Positions 25,848 to 34,322 of a stretch of 64,000 bases of DNA are shown piece by piece. Source of the stretch: DATHZQ01 sp035458525 (GTDB taxonomy: Bacteria > Actinomycetota > Acidimicrobiia > Spongiisociales > UBA5794); contig DATHZQ010000051.1 in the NCBI GenBank assembly GCA_035458525.1, forward strand, positions 30,646 to 94,645, read 5' to 3'. The position numbers and the translations under genes are program-made. How positions within the stretch are numbered: position 1 is the first letter of the stretch; each line of letters starts with the position of its first letter. The notes beneath the pieces are model-generated. The model ran no database searches and was not told the DNA's origin. It saw nothing but the letters and a program-made list of their open reading frames with translations.

Positions 25848-26654
25848 CTTTGCGGCGAGGGCTCCCGCCGCGGGGAGTGACGAGATCGCAGAGCTCGGGC
25901 GCACGTTCAACGCCATGGCGGACGAGCTGGTGGCGAGTCGAGAGCGTGAGAAGGCGTTCTTGATGAACGTAGGCCATGATCTGCGCACACCGCTCACCAC
26001 CATCCGGGGTACGTCGAGGGGTTGGACGTTGGGGCGATCGCCGCCGACGACCTGCCCCGCATTGCCAGCGTGTTGCACCAGCAGACGACTCGGCTCACCC
26101 GACTCGTCGACGATCTGGGCCAGCTGGCGCGCCTCGAAGCGCGTGAATTCACCCTCACGCCGGAGCCGGTCGAGCTCGCCGCCCACCTTCGGGAGCAAGC
26201 CGAGGCGATCACTCCGGTGGCGGAGACTGCACGCATTCGCTTCGCGGCGGAGTTCGGCGACGTCGGTTCGGGACTGGTCGATCCCGATCGTGTCGGTCAG
26301 ATCGTGGGCAACCTCCTGGACAACGCCATTCGATGGACCCCCGAAGGCGGAGCCGTGACACTGCGGCTGACGGGAGGCAACGGAGTCGTCCGCATCGCCG
26401 TCTTCGACACGGGACCGGGCATCGAGGTGGCAGATCTGCCCCACATCTTCGATCGGGCCTACACCACGGCGCGGCTCCGGCCGCTGCGGGACCACGGGAG
26501 CGGTCTGGGGCTTGCGATCGTGCGCGAACTGGCCTCCGCCATGGGTGGGACGGCGGTTGCATAGTCGAAGCTCGGGGAAGGCACCGAGGTCGCCGTCGAG
26601 TTGCCCTGGAACGCGCCACCGGCGGAGGATTCGTTCGTGGCGGGCTCGACCTAA
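25809..26654 (+). pseudogene. Sensor histidine kinase remnant (deletion, frameshift and stop)
   Basis: The remnant begins within a HAMP domain (LTEVSASLARGDFAAR), without the sensor and membrane segments. It reads through FLMNVGHDLRTPLTTIRG (the phosphorylation-site helix, with GHDLRTP where SHELRTP is usual) in one frame. A one-base loss near 26005-26010 moves the rest into another frame (YVEGLDVGAIAADDLPRI ... NLLDNAIRWTPEGG ... FDTGPGIE ... GSGLGLAIV). A TAG at 26562-26564 sits where a Glu codon is expected, and the true end is TAA 26652-26654. Three separate lesions make it a clear pseudogene. Confidence 0.85.
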
Positions 26655-26657
26655 TCT
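26652..26657 (+). promoter_or_regulatory. Probable -10 element of the cytochrome gene, leaderless
   Basis: TAATCT ends 6 bases before ATG 26664. No ribosome site separates them. The hexamer also contains the ancestral stop codon of the decayed kinase. Confidence 0.4.
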
Positions 26658-26663
26658 CGCGCC

Positions 26664-26972
26664 ATGGACCGGATTCGTATCGCCGCAGCGGTCGCTGCGC
26701 TCGCTGTCGCACTCACGGCGTGCGGAGGCTCCACGGAAGGGCTGCTTGGACAGGAGTTGTACGAGCGGAGCTGTGGGGCTTGTCACGCCCGGGACGGATC
26801 CGGGGGATCGGGCCCGCCGCTCAACGAAGGGTCGAACGCCGAGTCGCTCACCGACGACCAACTGGCCGGCGCCATCACCGTGGGACCCGGGACCATGCCG
26901 TCGTTCGACCGGCTCAGCGGAGAGCAGGTCGACAGCCTGGTGCAGTACATGCGCCGGCTGCAATCTCCCTGA
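26664..26972 (+). CDS. Small c-type cytochrome lipoprotein
   Basis: A 102-residue monohaem cytochrome c. A signal peptide with lipobox LTAC (C20) predicts lipid anchoring outside the membrane. The haem site is CGACH (C37, C40, H41) and the distal ligand is probably M78 in GPGTMPSF. Length and motif spacing fit class I cytochromes of the cytochrome c551/CccA kind. It stands between the decayed two-component genes and trpC. The electron partners are unknown; CcdA, encoded 4 kb upstream, would serve its maturation. Confidence 0.9.
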   Translation: MDRIRIAAAVAALAVALTACGGSTEGLLGQELYERSCGACHARDGSGGSGPPLNEGSNAESLTDDQLAGAITVGPGTMPSFDRLSGEQVDSLVQYMRRLQSP

Positions 26973-26983
26973 GGCCGGCCGGC

Positions 26984-27748
26984 ATGATGCTCGAGCCGAT
27001 TCTCGAAGCAACCAGAGGTCGGGTCGTCGCCCTGCCCTCGCTTGCCGAGCTTCGAGCACGGGCGCTCGATGCGGGCCCCGCGGTGGATCTCGCCGGCGCG
27101 CTCCGCCGCCCGGGCCTCCAAGTGATCGCCGAAATCAAGCGCCGGTCGCCTTCGGCGGGGCCGATTGCACCGGACCTCGACCCGGTGGCCCAGGCGACGG
27201 AATACGTCGCCGGCGGTGCCGCGGCGATCTCGGTGCTCACCGAGCCCGAGTTCTTCGGAGGTTCGCTCGAGGATTTGCGCCTCGTGCGCGCGGCGGTTGA
27301 CGTGCCCGTGCTCCGCAAGGACTTCGTGCTCGACGAGCGCCAGATATGGGAAGCACGCGCTGCCGGTGCCGACGCGGTGCTGCTCATCGTCGCTGCGCTG
27401 GGTGCAAGGGTGGCCCCCCTCCTCGCCGAAGCGCAAGCAGCCGGCATTGCCGCCCTCGTCGAGGCACACACGGGGGACGAAGCCACGCTCGCAGTCGGCG
27501 CTGGAGCGGACATCGTTGGCGTCAACAACCGCGACCTGACCACATTCGTCACCGACCTGGCCGTGAGCGAACAGGTCGCCGGCTCACTGCCGCCGGGCAT
27601 CGTCCGCGTTGCGGAGAGCGGGGTTTCAGATGCGGCCGGAGCGGCGCGCATGGCGGCCGCCGGGTACGACGGCATCCTCGTCGGCGAAGCGCTTGTTCGC
27701 TCGGAAGCACCTGCTCGCCTCATCCACACGCTCCGGAGCGTCGCGTGA
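26984..27748 (+). CDS. trpC: Indole-3-glycerol phosphate synthase
   Basis: A 254-residue TIM-barrel enzyme of tryptophan synthesis. Motifs in order: VIAEIKRRSPSAG, ISVLTEPEFFGGS, VLRKDFVLDERQIWEARAAGADAVLLI, ALVEAHTGDEA, VGVNNRDLTTF and RVAESGVSDA; these contain the catalytic lysines and glutamates of the family (EIKRRSPS, LRKDF, VEAH, AESG). ATG 26984 or ATG 26987 can start it. The 3' end overlaps trpF as GTGA. Confidence 0.96.
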   Translation: MMLEPILEATRGRVVALPSLAELRARALDAGPAVDLAGALRRPGLQVIAEIKRRSPSAGPIAPDLDPVAQATEYVAGGAAAISVLTEPEFFGGSLEDLRLVRAAVDVPVLRKDFVLDERQIWEARAAGADAVLLIVAALGARVAPLLAEAQAAGIAALVEAHTGDEATLAVGAGADIVGVNNRDLTTFVTDLAVSEQVAGSLPPGIVRVAESGVSDAAGAARMAAAGYDGILVGEALVRSEAPARLIHTLRSVA

Positions 27749-28341
27749 CGTGGGTGAAGGTCTGCGGGGTCACGACGAGAGAAGCGGTCGACGCAGCTGT
27801 CGCCGCCGGCGCTGATGCGGTTGGCTTCGTGTCGCACCCCGGCTCGCCGAGATATCTGTCACTCGACGCGATCGGCGAGCTGGCAGCCGATGTTCCCATC
27901 ACGACGGTGGTGCTCACCGTGGACCTGGGCGTCGCCGCCGCGATGACGGCGGTCGAGGCCACAGGCGTCGATGGGATACAGCCATACGGACCGAACGCTC
28001 GCGCCGTCGTGGCCGCGGCCGGTGATCGAGGGTTGTTCGTGCTCCACCCGATGCGAGCGGATTCGCTGCGACAGCTTGGACACGACCGTGCGATACGGCT
28101 GCTCGACACACCCGACGATTCGGTCCACGGTGGAACGGGCCGCACCTTCGACTGGAGCCTGGCGTCGGAGGCGCCCGCTCCGTTCGTTCTCGCGGGTGGG
28201 CTCGGCCCGGAGAACGTGCAAGCGGCGATCGACGTTGCTTCGCCTTGGGGAGTCGATGCCTCGACCGGTCTGGAGGCCGCGCCCGGGATCAAGGACCCCG
28301 GTAAGGTGACCGACTTCGTGAGGAAGGCCAAGTCAACGTGA
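27745..28341 (+). CDS. trpF: Phosphoribosylanthranilate isomerase
   Basis: A 198-residue TIM-barrel isomerase. KVCGVTTREAVDAAVAAGADAVGFV carries the catalytic cysteine (C7) at the start, VDGIQPYG corresponds to the VQLHG segment, and FVLAGGLGPENVQAAI contains the phosphate-binding loop; an Asp in LLDTP is the acid partner. GTG 27745 overlaps trpC and its own stop overlaps trpB. A dedicated TrpF is notable because many actinobacteria rely on the bifunctional PriA instead. Confidence 0.93.
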   Translation: MTWVKVCGVTTREAVDAAVAAGADAVGFVSHPGSPRYLSLDAIGELAADVPITTVVLTVDLGVAAAMTAVEATGVDGIQPYGPNARAVVAAAGDRGLFVLHPMRADSLRQLGHDRAIRLLDTPDDSVHGGTGRTFDWSLASEAPAPFVLAGGLGPENVQAAIDVASPWGVDASTGLEAAPGIKDPGKVTDFVRKAKST

Positions 28342-29522
28342 CGATGTCAAGACCCGACACTCGGGGCCGGTTCGGCGACTACGGCGGACGGTTTGCGCCG
28401 GAGACGCTCATGCCGGCGCTCAACGAGCTCGAAGCGGCCTTCGACGAGGCTTGGAACGATCCTGGCTTTCGAGCCGATCTGGCGGAATTGCTGCGCACGT
28501 TCGTGGGCCGGCCGACTCCCGTGCACCGAGCCCGACGCCTGTCCGCAAGCCTCGGGATCGACCTGATCCTCAAGCGCGAGGACTTGGCACACACCGGTGC
28601 GCACAAGGTCAACAACACGGTTGGGCAGGGTCTCCTGGCCAAGCGCATGGGCAAGCCGAGGGTCATCGCCGAGACTGGTGCCGGCCAGCACGGCGTTGCG
28701 ACCGCCACCGCCTGCTCCTTGCTCGGCCTCGAATGCGCCGTGTACATGGGCGCCAAGGACATCGAACGACAGGCCCTCAATGTGTACCGCATGCAACTGC
28801 TGGGCGCAGAAGTCATCTCGGTTGAACATGGTGCGGCGACCCTGAAGGACGCCGTGTCGGAGGCGATGCGCGATTGGGTTCGCTCGGTCGAGTCGACGCA
28901 TTACATCATTGGTTCCGTCGTCGGCCCACACCCGTTCCCCTACATGGTGCGCCAGTTTCAGAAGATCATCGGCCAGGAGCTGCAGGAACAGCTCGATGGG
29001 TCAGCACCCGATCGACCGGAGCCCGATGTGATCGTTGCGTGCGTCGGCGGCGGGTCGAACGCCATGGGCATCTTCTATCCCTACGGGGGCTCAGACGTCG
29101 ATTTGGTCGGCGTCGAGGCGGCCGGCCGCGGCATCGAGACCGGCGAGCACGGCGCCTCCCTCAGCGCAGGCTCGCCGGGAGTGATCCATGGGGCCATCAC
29201 ATATCTGCTGCAAGACGACGATGGCCAGGTGCTGGAGGCCCACTCGCTCTCGGCAGGCCTCGACTACCCGGGCGTCGGTCCTGAACATGCGATGTTCAAG
29301 GACATGGGCATCGCCCGGTACGTGTCGGTCACCGATGACGAAGCGGTTGCTGCGATGCGCCACATGGCCGAGACCGAGGGCATCATCCCGGCCCTCGAGT
29401 CGGCGCATGCCTTGGCGTGGATCATCCGGGAGGCCGGCTCGCTGCAAGGCAAGACCGTCGTGCTCAACCTCTCCGGACGCGGCGACAAAGACGTTCAACA
29501 GATTGCGGCCCTCAATGGTTGA
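28338..29522 (+). CDS. trpB: Tryptophan synthase beta chain
   Basis: A 394-residue PLP enzyme joining indole and serine. GRFGDYGGRFAPETLMPAL opens the protein, the PLP lysine is K90 in LAHTGAHKVNN, ETGAGQHG follows, and the phosphate loop is GGGSNAMG. SAGLDYPGVGPEHA identifies TrpB1 rather than TrpB2. GTG 28338 overlaps trpF as GTGA (ATG 28344 is an alternative). It overlaps trpA by 8 bases, keeping the two subunits coupled. Confidence 0.97.
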   Translation: MTMSRPDTRGRFGDYGGRFAPETLMPALNELEAAFDEAWNDPGFRADLAELLRTFVGRPTPVHRARRLSASLGIDLILKREDLAHTGAHKVNNTVGQGLLAKRMGKPRVIAETGAGQHGVATATACSLLGLECAVYMGAKDIERQALNVYRMQLLGAEVISVEHGAATLKDAVSEAMRDWVRSVESTHYIIGSVVGPHPFPYMVRQFQKIIGQELQEQLDGSAPDRPEPDVIVACVGGGSNAMGIFYPYGGSDVDLVGVEAAGRGIETGEHGASLSAGSPGVIHGAITYLLQDDDGQVLEAHSLSAGLDYPGVGPEHAMFKDMGIARYVSVTDDEAVAAMRHMAETEGIIPALESAHALAWIIREAGSLQGKTVVLNLSGRGDKDVQQIAALNG

Positions 29523-30333
29523 CGTACACCGCGCCCAGGTGGAGCAGGCCTTCGATACGGCCCGCGCCGAGGGTCGCAGCCTCCTGTTGCCGTACCTCAC
29601 TGCCGGCCTGCCGAACCCGGAGGAATCAGTCGATCTGTTCCTCGCCATGGCGGATGGCGGGGCGGATGGATTCGAGATCGGCATCCCCTACTCAGATCCG
29701 CTGATGGACGGCCCCACCATTCATGAAGCCGGGCTCACGGCGCTGGCGGCTGGAGCAACGTTCGAGCGCAGCATCGAGATCGTCGAGCAGGTCGTTGCCC
29801 GCACCGGACTTCCCGTCTTCGTCATGACGTACGCCAACCCCGTGCTGAGCCGCGGGCCAGAGGCATACGCCGCTCGGGTTGCCGGCGCCGGCGCCGCCGG
29901 CCTCATCGTCGCCGATCTGCCCGTTGACGAGGCGGGGCGTTTCGAGACCGCGACCTCGCGCAGTGGTCTTGGCCTGGTGTTGTTCGTTGCGCCGACGACC
30001 GATGACGAGCGGCTGCGCAGGGTGATCGAACATCAGCCCGTCTTCATCTACGGAGTGGCCAGGCTCGGAGTGACCGGAGAACAGCGCGAGGTGGGCGGAG
30101 ACTCGCAACTCGCCGCACTGTCACAGCGGGTGCGATCTGCGACCGACCTTCCGCTCGTGGCCGGGGTTGGCATCGCCACGCCCGCAATGGCGGCAGAGGC
30201 TGCTCAGCATGCCGATGGTGTCATCGTCGGCTCGGCGCTGGTGCGGCGTGTGCTCGATGCGCCGGACGCCGCGGCGGCGGCGAAATCGCTGCATACGGCA
30301 GTCGCCGATTTGGCGGCAGCGGTCCGGCGTTGA
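29515..30333 (+). CDS. trpA: Tryptophan synthase alpha chain
   Basis: A 272-residue TIM barrel that cleaves indole-3-glycerol phosphate and passes indole to TrpB. The catalytic pair is E54 and D65 in FEIGIPYSDPLMDGPTI, followed by MTYANPV, GLIVADLPVDEA, GVTGEQ and the phosphate loop VAGVGIATPAMA and VIVGSALV. It is the last gene of the trp run; 12 bases later a convergent gene ends. Confidence 0.96.
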   Translation: MVDVHRAQVEQAFDTARAEGRSLLLPYLTAGLPNPEESVDLFLAMADGGADGFEIGIPYSDPLMDGPTIHEAGLTALAAGATFERSIEIVEQVVARTGLPVFVMTYANPVLSRGPEAYAARVAGAGAAGLIVADLPVDEAGRFETATSRSGLGLVLFVAPTTDDERLRRVIEHQPVFIYGVARLGVTGEQREVGGDSQLAALSQRVRSATDLPLVAGVGIATPAMAAEAAQHADGVIVGSALVRRVLDAPDAAAAAKSLHTAVADLAAAVRR

Positions 30334-30345
30334 GCGCAGACCGGC

Positions 30346-31029
30346 TCACCGGATCGGTGGCCAGATCGCGTTGACCTGCGGATCATCAGGATCGTGGACG
30401 ACCCAGATCGCGTCGTCCGGGGCGTAGACGGTTATGGCGGGGTTGAACGTGCTGCGACGGCCCCGGTGCGTCTCCCCACCGGTGTCGAACTCGTACTCCA
30501 CCGGAAAGGCAGGCCGGCCGTTGATGCGGATCGAGGTATCGCTCCCGACCGAGGTGACCCTGCCCCGCACTGTTGTCCCATGACGCCACGCCTGGAGGCG
30601 GCTCCTCGCCTCGGTCCGTGCCACCTGGAGTATGCGCAGCCCGATGGCGGCGAAGAAGAGCCCGAAGATCGCTGCGGGAAGGAAGCGCCAGGAAACCGTG
30701 ATCGCCGCGACGCCCACGAGGAGCAGCGGGAGGCCGAACTTCGCACGCATCGAGCTGAAGTCGTAGGTCCAGCCGAAACCGTCGAGCTCGCGTGGAGCGA
30801 CGTCGGGGGGATCGGTGTACGAGGCGTCGGACGGCCGGTGCCGGTGTCGGTGCCGGGGCACGACGGGGCTCTCGGTCGACGGGCCCGGGTTGGCGGCGGA
30901 TCTCCTCCACGGAACGCGGCGTGAGCCCGTCGTCGAGCAGCTTCGTGATGGCCTCGGCCCGGTCGGCGGCTTGGACGGTGGCGCGGATACGCCGAAGCGA
31001 TCCATCGCCTCGTACTCGTAGTCAAGCAT
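30346..31029 (-). CDS. Membrane protein of unknown function with doubtful N-terminal frame
   Basis: The 227-residue frame encodes two adjacent hydrophobic segments (about residues 98-134: LPLLLVGVAAITVSW and LPAAIFGLFFAAIGLRIL) and a beta-rich C-terminal domain (VRGRVTSVGSDTSIRINGRPAFPVEYEF) resembling DUF3592-like extracytoplasmic domains. Residues about 16-50 are low in plausibility; another frame there gives a convincing helix (ADRAEAITKLLDDGLTPRSVEEIRR). Two indels may have moved this section out of frame and back. A 16-bp tandem duplication also covers the start codon (31015-31046). It may be a damaged or recently altered gene. Confidence 0.6.
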   Translation of the reverse strand: MLDYEYEAMDRFGVSAPPSKPPTGPRPSRSCSTTGSRRVPWRRSAANPGPSTESPVVPRHRHRHRPSDASYTDPPDVAPRELDGFGWTYDFSSMRAKFGLPLLLVGVAAITVSWRFLPAAIFGLFFAAIGLRILQVARTEARSRLQAWRHGTTVRGRVTSVGSDTSIRINGRPAFPVEYEFDTGGETHRGRRSTFNPAITVYAPDDAIWVVHDPDDPQVNAIWPPIR

Positions 31030-31046
31030 CCTCGTAGTCAGGCATC
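31015..31046. repeat. 16-bp tandem duplication over a start codon
   Basis: CTCGTAGTCAAGCATC is followed directly by CTCGTAGTCAGGCATC, one mismatch. On the minus strand each unit contains an ATG; the first ATG runs into TGA after seven codons, the second opens the membrane protein frame. It looks like a local slippage duplication. Confidence 0.7.
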
Positions 31047-31079
31047 GTGTCCTACCTGCTGGCCGCCTGGTTCACCACC

Positions 31080-31166
31080 TGGTACCGGGAGGGGGACTCG
31101 AACCCCCACGGGCTTGCGCCCAACGGATTTTGAGTCCGTCGCGTCTACCAATTTCGCCATCCCGGC
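31080..31166 (-). tRNA. tRNA-Leu (anticodon CAA)
   Basis: On the minus strand the sequence begins GCCGGGATGGCGAAATTGG, has an anticodon stem CGGA/TCCG with loop CTCAAAA, giving anticodon CAA (codon UUG), then a long variable arm (TTGGGCGCAAGCCC) typical of class II leucine tRNAs. The T arm is GTGGGGGTTCGAGTCCCCCT and the 3' CCA is encoded. The acceptor stem pairs over seven positions with a G-U at the first. The length is 84 nt plus CCA. Confidence 0.95.
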
Positions 31167-31190
31167 GCGCTGACGAGATGGTAGCGCCCG

Positions 31191-31196
31191 TATCAT
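31191..31196 (+). promoter_or_regulatory. Probable -10 element of the coiled-coil gene, leaderless
   Basis: TATCAT ends 7 bases before ATG 31204, in the 37-base gap after the tRNA gene. No Shine-Dalgarno sequence fits. Confidence 0.4.
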
Positions 31197-31203
31197 TTGC
31201 GCC

Positions 31204-31479
31204 ATGCGAAGGATCGAGCGTCGGCTCTTCCAACTCAACGACGAGATCGCCGCGCTGCGACGCGACGAGGAACTGGCGCGCGAGGAGCTCATCTTCCACG
31301 AGCATCTGAACGACGATGCGCAGCGGGACGCCATCGTCAGCGACAGCCCGATCGATCGTGCCGATGCTCGCGAGACCGGAGCCGATGTCGCCCGTTTCAA
31401 ACGCCACATCGCCAAGATCGAGAAGACCCGTCTCCGGCTCGAGGCACAGCGTGACCGCCTGATTCGCAAGCTCGGCTGA
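31204..31479 (+). CDS. Small charged coiled-coil protein
   Basis: A 91-residue protein made almost entirely of charged helix: an N-terminal helix (RRIERRLFQLNDEIAALRRDEELAREELIFHEH), a break around SDSPIDRADA, and a second helix (DVARFKRHIAKIEKTRLRLEAQRDRLIRKLG). It would form a helical hairpin or oligomeric coiled coil. No catalytic motif or membrane segment is seen. It stands between tRNA-Leu and polA on the polA strand. I do not recognise a named family. Confidence 0.7.
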   Translation: MRRIERRLFQLNDEIAALRRDEELAREELIFHEHLNDDAQRDAIVSDSPIDRADARETGADVARFKRHIAKIEKTRLRLEAQRDRLIRKLG

Positions 31480-31556
31480 GGCCGCGTGCGCCCGGAGGGT
31501 GCAACGTTCGGCGATTGTGAACCTCTGGGGGATGGCCGAACCTAAGGTACGCAGCT

Positions 31557-34196
31557 ATGCCGACGCTCGCCCTCCTGGACGGCCACAGCCTGGCCTACCG
31601 CGCCTTCTACGCACTGCCTTCGGATCTCGCCACCTCGGCTGGTCAGGTCACCAACGCCGTCTTCGGGTTCACGTCGATGCTCATCAAGCTGCTCGGCGAT
31701 GAGCGCCCCGACGCCGTTGCGGTCGCGTGGGATGTGCGTGGGCCGAACTTCCGCAAGGAGATGTACGAGGACTACAAGGCGCAGCGCGAGCGTCCCCCCG
31801 ACTTGTTTGCAGCGCAGCTGCCGCTGATCGACGACGTGCTGCGGGCGCTCAAGATCACGCAGCTGCGGGCTCCGGGGTACGAAGCCGACGACGTGATCGC
31901 CACGCTCGCCGGTGAAGCTGGGGGAGCGGGCTGGGACGTGGTGGTGGTGACCGGCGATCGAGACGCGTTCCAACTCGTCGACGATCAGGTCAAGGTGCTG
32001 TACACATGGCGCGGCGTCTCCGAGTCGGTGATCGCAGATGCTGACTGGATCGAAGGCCGCTACGGCGTGCGTCCCGACCAGTACCTCGACTACGCGTCGT
32101 TTCGTGGCGACAACTCGGACAATCTCCCCGGCGTGCCCAAGGTGGGGGAGAAGACCGCGGCCAAGCTGATCAACAGCTACGGCTCGGTGGAAGGGGTTTA
32201 CGAGCACCTCGACGAGCAGACCCCCAAGCTCAAGGAGAATCTGGAGGCGTTTCACGGCCAAGTGCTGTTGAACCGCAAGCTGATGGCACTCGTTCGGGAT
32301 GTGCCGGTCAAGGGAGTCGACGGCGAGCCCGTCGAACCCGGCGACTTCCTGCTCGAGGCGTGGGACCACGACGAGGTGCGGGAGGTATTCGACAGCCTTG
32401 CGTTCCGCACGCTCTGGGAACGGCTCCTGGAGCTCGGCGGTCAAGCGCCGGTGCAAGCCGAGGTGTTCGACATCGATGTGCGGAGCGCGGTGGCGCCCGG
32501 CGAGCTTCCTGACGGGACGGAGCCGCTGGCGGTGGAGGTGGTTTGGGACGGACCGGAGCTCGCCGGCCTCGTCGTGGCCACGGACGGAGACGACGTGGCC
32601 TTCGTACCGGCGGCAAAGCTCGATGCCGTTGGTTCGGTTCTGCGGGAGCGTCGCATCGTGGCGCACGATGCAAAGCCGATCGTGCGGCTCCTGATCGAGT
32701 TGGGCCTCGAGCCCCCGCCGGTGGCCTTCGACACCGCGCTCGCGGCGTATCTCGTCAATCCGGCCCAACGCACTCCCGATCTGCCCGACCTCGCACAGCG
32801 CGAGTTGGGGCTCGCCGTGACCGACGACGGCGGTGAGCAGGCGGCGGCCACCGAGCAGGGTGCGTTCAACTTCGACGACGAACCCGGTCCCGACGTCGAC
32901 GCAGCCGGACGGCGTGCGGTTGCGGTCACCCGGTTGGTGCAGCCGATGCGTGCGCAGCTCCATGCCCGCGGCGGCGCAGAGCTCTTCGAGGACATCGAGC
33001 TGCCGCTGGTCACGATCCTTGCGCAGATGGAGGTCACCGGCATCGGCGTCGACCGTGCCTTCCTCGAGCAACTCTCCGAGGACCTTCACAAGCGGCTCGG
33101 CGCACTGGAGTCGGAGATTCACGCCGCAGCCGGTGGGCCCTTCAACGTGAACTCGACCCTGCAACTGCGTGAGATTCTCTTCGATCGCCTCGGCCTGCCG
33201 GTCCTGAAGAAGACCCCGAAGGGTGCTCCATCGACGGATGCCACCGTGCTCGCCAAGCTGCGAGACGCCCATCCTCTGGTCGATGCCCTGCTCCAGTTCC
33301 GCGAGTTGGAGAAGCTTCGCTCCACCTACGTGGACGCGATGCTGCCGCTGATCGAAGCGGATGGCCGAGTCAGGGGCCGGTTCAATCAGATGGCAGCTGC
33401 CACCGGTCGGTTGTCACAGGAACAACCCAATCTGCAGAACATCCCGGTGCGGAGCGAAGAGGGACGGACCATTCGCAAGGCTTTCGTCGCTGATGAAGGT
33501 GCGCGATTCCTCGTCGCTGACTATTCGCAGATCGAGTTGCGGATCCTGGCGCATCTCTCCGGAGATCCGGGCCTCGTCGATGCCTTCCGGACCAACCTCG
33601 ATATCCACACCGCAACGGCTGCACGGGTCAACGGTGTCGATCCCGATGACGTGACGTCCGACCAGCGCCGCCGCGCCAAGATGGTCAACTTCGGGCTGTT
33701 GTATGGCATGGAGGCATATGGGCTGGCACAGCGTCTGGAGATCTCCCGAGACGAGGCACAGGCGCAGATCGATGCCTACTTCGCACAGTTCCCCGACGTG
33801 CGGCAGTTCATGCAGGGCATCGTCGATGAAGCTCGTTCCACCGGCTACACGACGACCTTGCTCGGCCGGCGCCGCTACCTGCCCGAACTCGCGAGTCGCA
33901 ACTTCCGCGATCGGCAGGCCGGGGAGCGGATGGCGCTCAACGCTCCGATTCAAGGTTCGGCCGCAGACATCATCAAGAAGGCCATGGTCGTTCTGGAGGC
34001 CGAGTTGCGCAGTGCAGGCCACACAGCCGAGATGCTGCTGCAGATCCACGATGAGCTCGTGCTCGAGGTGCCGGATGAGGAGCTCGCTCGGGTCACGGAG
34101 CTCACCACGGAAATCATGGAAGGCATCGTTGAGCTTCGAGTGCCGCTGCGGGTCGATGTCGCCACCGGTGCGAACCTGGGCGAGTGCAAGAACTGA
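31557..34196 (+). CDS. polA: DNA polymerase I
   Basis: An 879-residue family A polymerase for gap filling and Okazaki fragment processing. The 5'-3' exonuclease domain occupies about residues 1-295 (LLDGHSLAYRAFYALP, VTGDRDAFQLV, FRGDNSDNLPGVPKVGEKTA). The middle domain keeps AHDAKPI and FDTALAAYL but lacks the DxE metal motif of a working 3'-5' exonuclease, as in other actinobacteria, so proofreading is probably absent. The polymerase domain has DYSQIELRI (D655), the O-helix region RRRAKMVNFGLLYG, and IHDELVLE (D832). ATG 31557 lies 8 bases after a TAAGGT hexamer. rpsA follows, as in mycobacteria. Confidence 0.97.
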   Translation: MPTLALLDGHSLAYRAFYALPSDLATSAGQVTNAVFGFTSMLIKLLGDERPDAVAVAWDVRGPNFRKEMYEDYKAQRERPPDLFAAQLPLIDDVLRALKITQLRAPGYEADDVIATLAGEAGGAGWDVVVVTGDRDAFQLVDDQVKVLYTWRGVSESVIADADWIEGRYGVRPDQYLDYASFRGDNSDNLPGVPKVGEKTAAKLINSYGSVEGVYEHLDEQTPKLKENLEAFHGQVLLNRKLMALVRDVPVKGVDGEPVEPGDFLLEAWDHDEVREVFDSLAFRTLWERLLELGGQAPVQAEVFDIDVRSAVAPGELPDGTEPLAVEVVWDGPELAGLVVATDGDDVAFVPAAKLDAVGSVLRERRIVAHDAKPIVRLLIELGLEPPPVAFDTALAAYLVNPAQRTPDLPDLAQRELGLAVTDDGGEQAAATEQGAFNFDDEPGPDVDAAGRRAVAVTRLVQPMRAQLHARGGAELFEDIELPLVTILAQMEVTGIGVDRAFLEQLSEDLHKRLGALESEIHAAAGGPFNVNSTLQLREILFDRLGLPVLKKTPKGAPSTDATVLAKLRDAHPLVDALLQFRELEKLRSTYVDAMLPLIEADGRVRGRFNQMAAATGRLSQEQPNLQNIPVRSEEGRTIRKAFVADEGARFLVADYSQIELRILAHLSGDPGLVDAFRTNLDIHTATAARVNGVDPDDVTSDQRRRAKMVNFGLLYGMEAYGLAQRLEISRDEAQAQIDAYFAQFPDVRQFMQGIVDEARSTGYTTTLLGRRRYLPELASRNFRDRQAGERMALNAPIQGSAADIIKKAMVVLEAELRSAGHTAEMLLQIHDELVLEVPDEELARVTELTTEIMEGIVELRVPLRVDVATGANLGECKN

Positions 34197-34322
34197 CGGA
34201 CGCATGCGGGGCAAAAATGGGGATTCCCCGCCACCGCAGACCTGTTAGCCTTGCCGCGTCATCGACGCCGCAGCGCTGTGCTCGATGGCGACCCATTTTG
34301 TCCAAGGAGTTGATGTCGTCGC

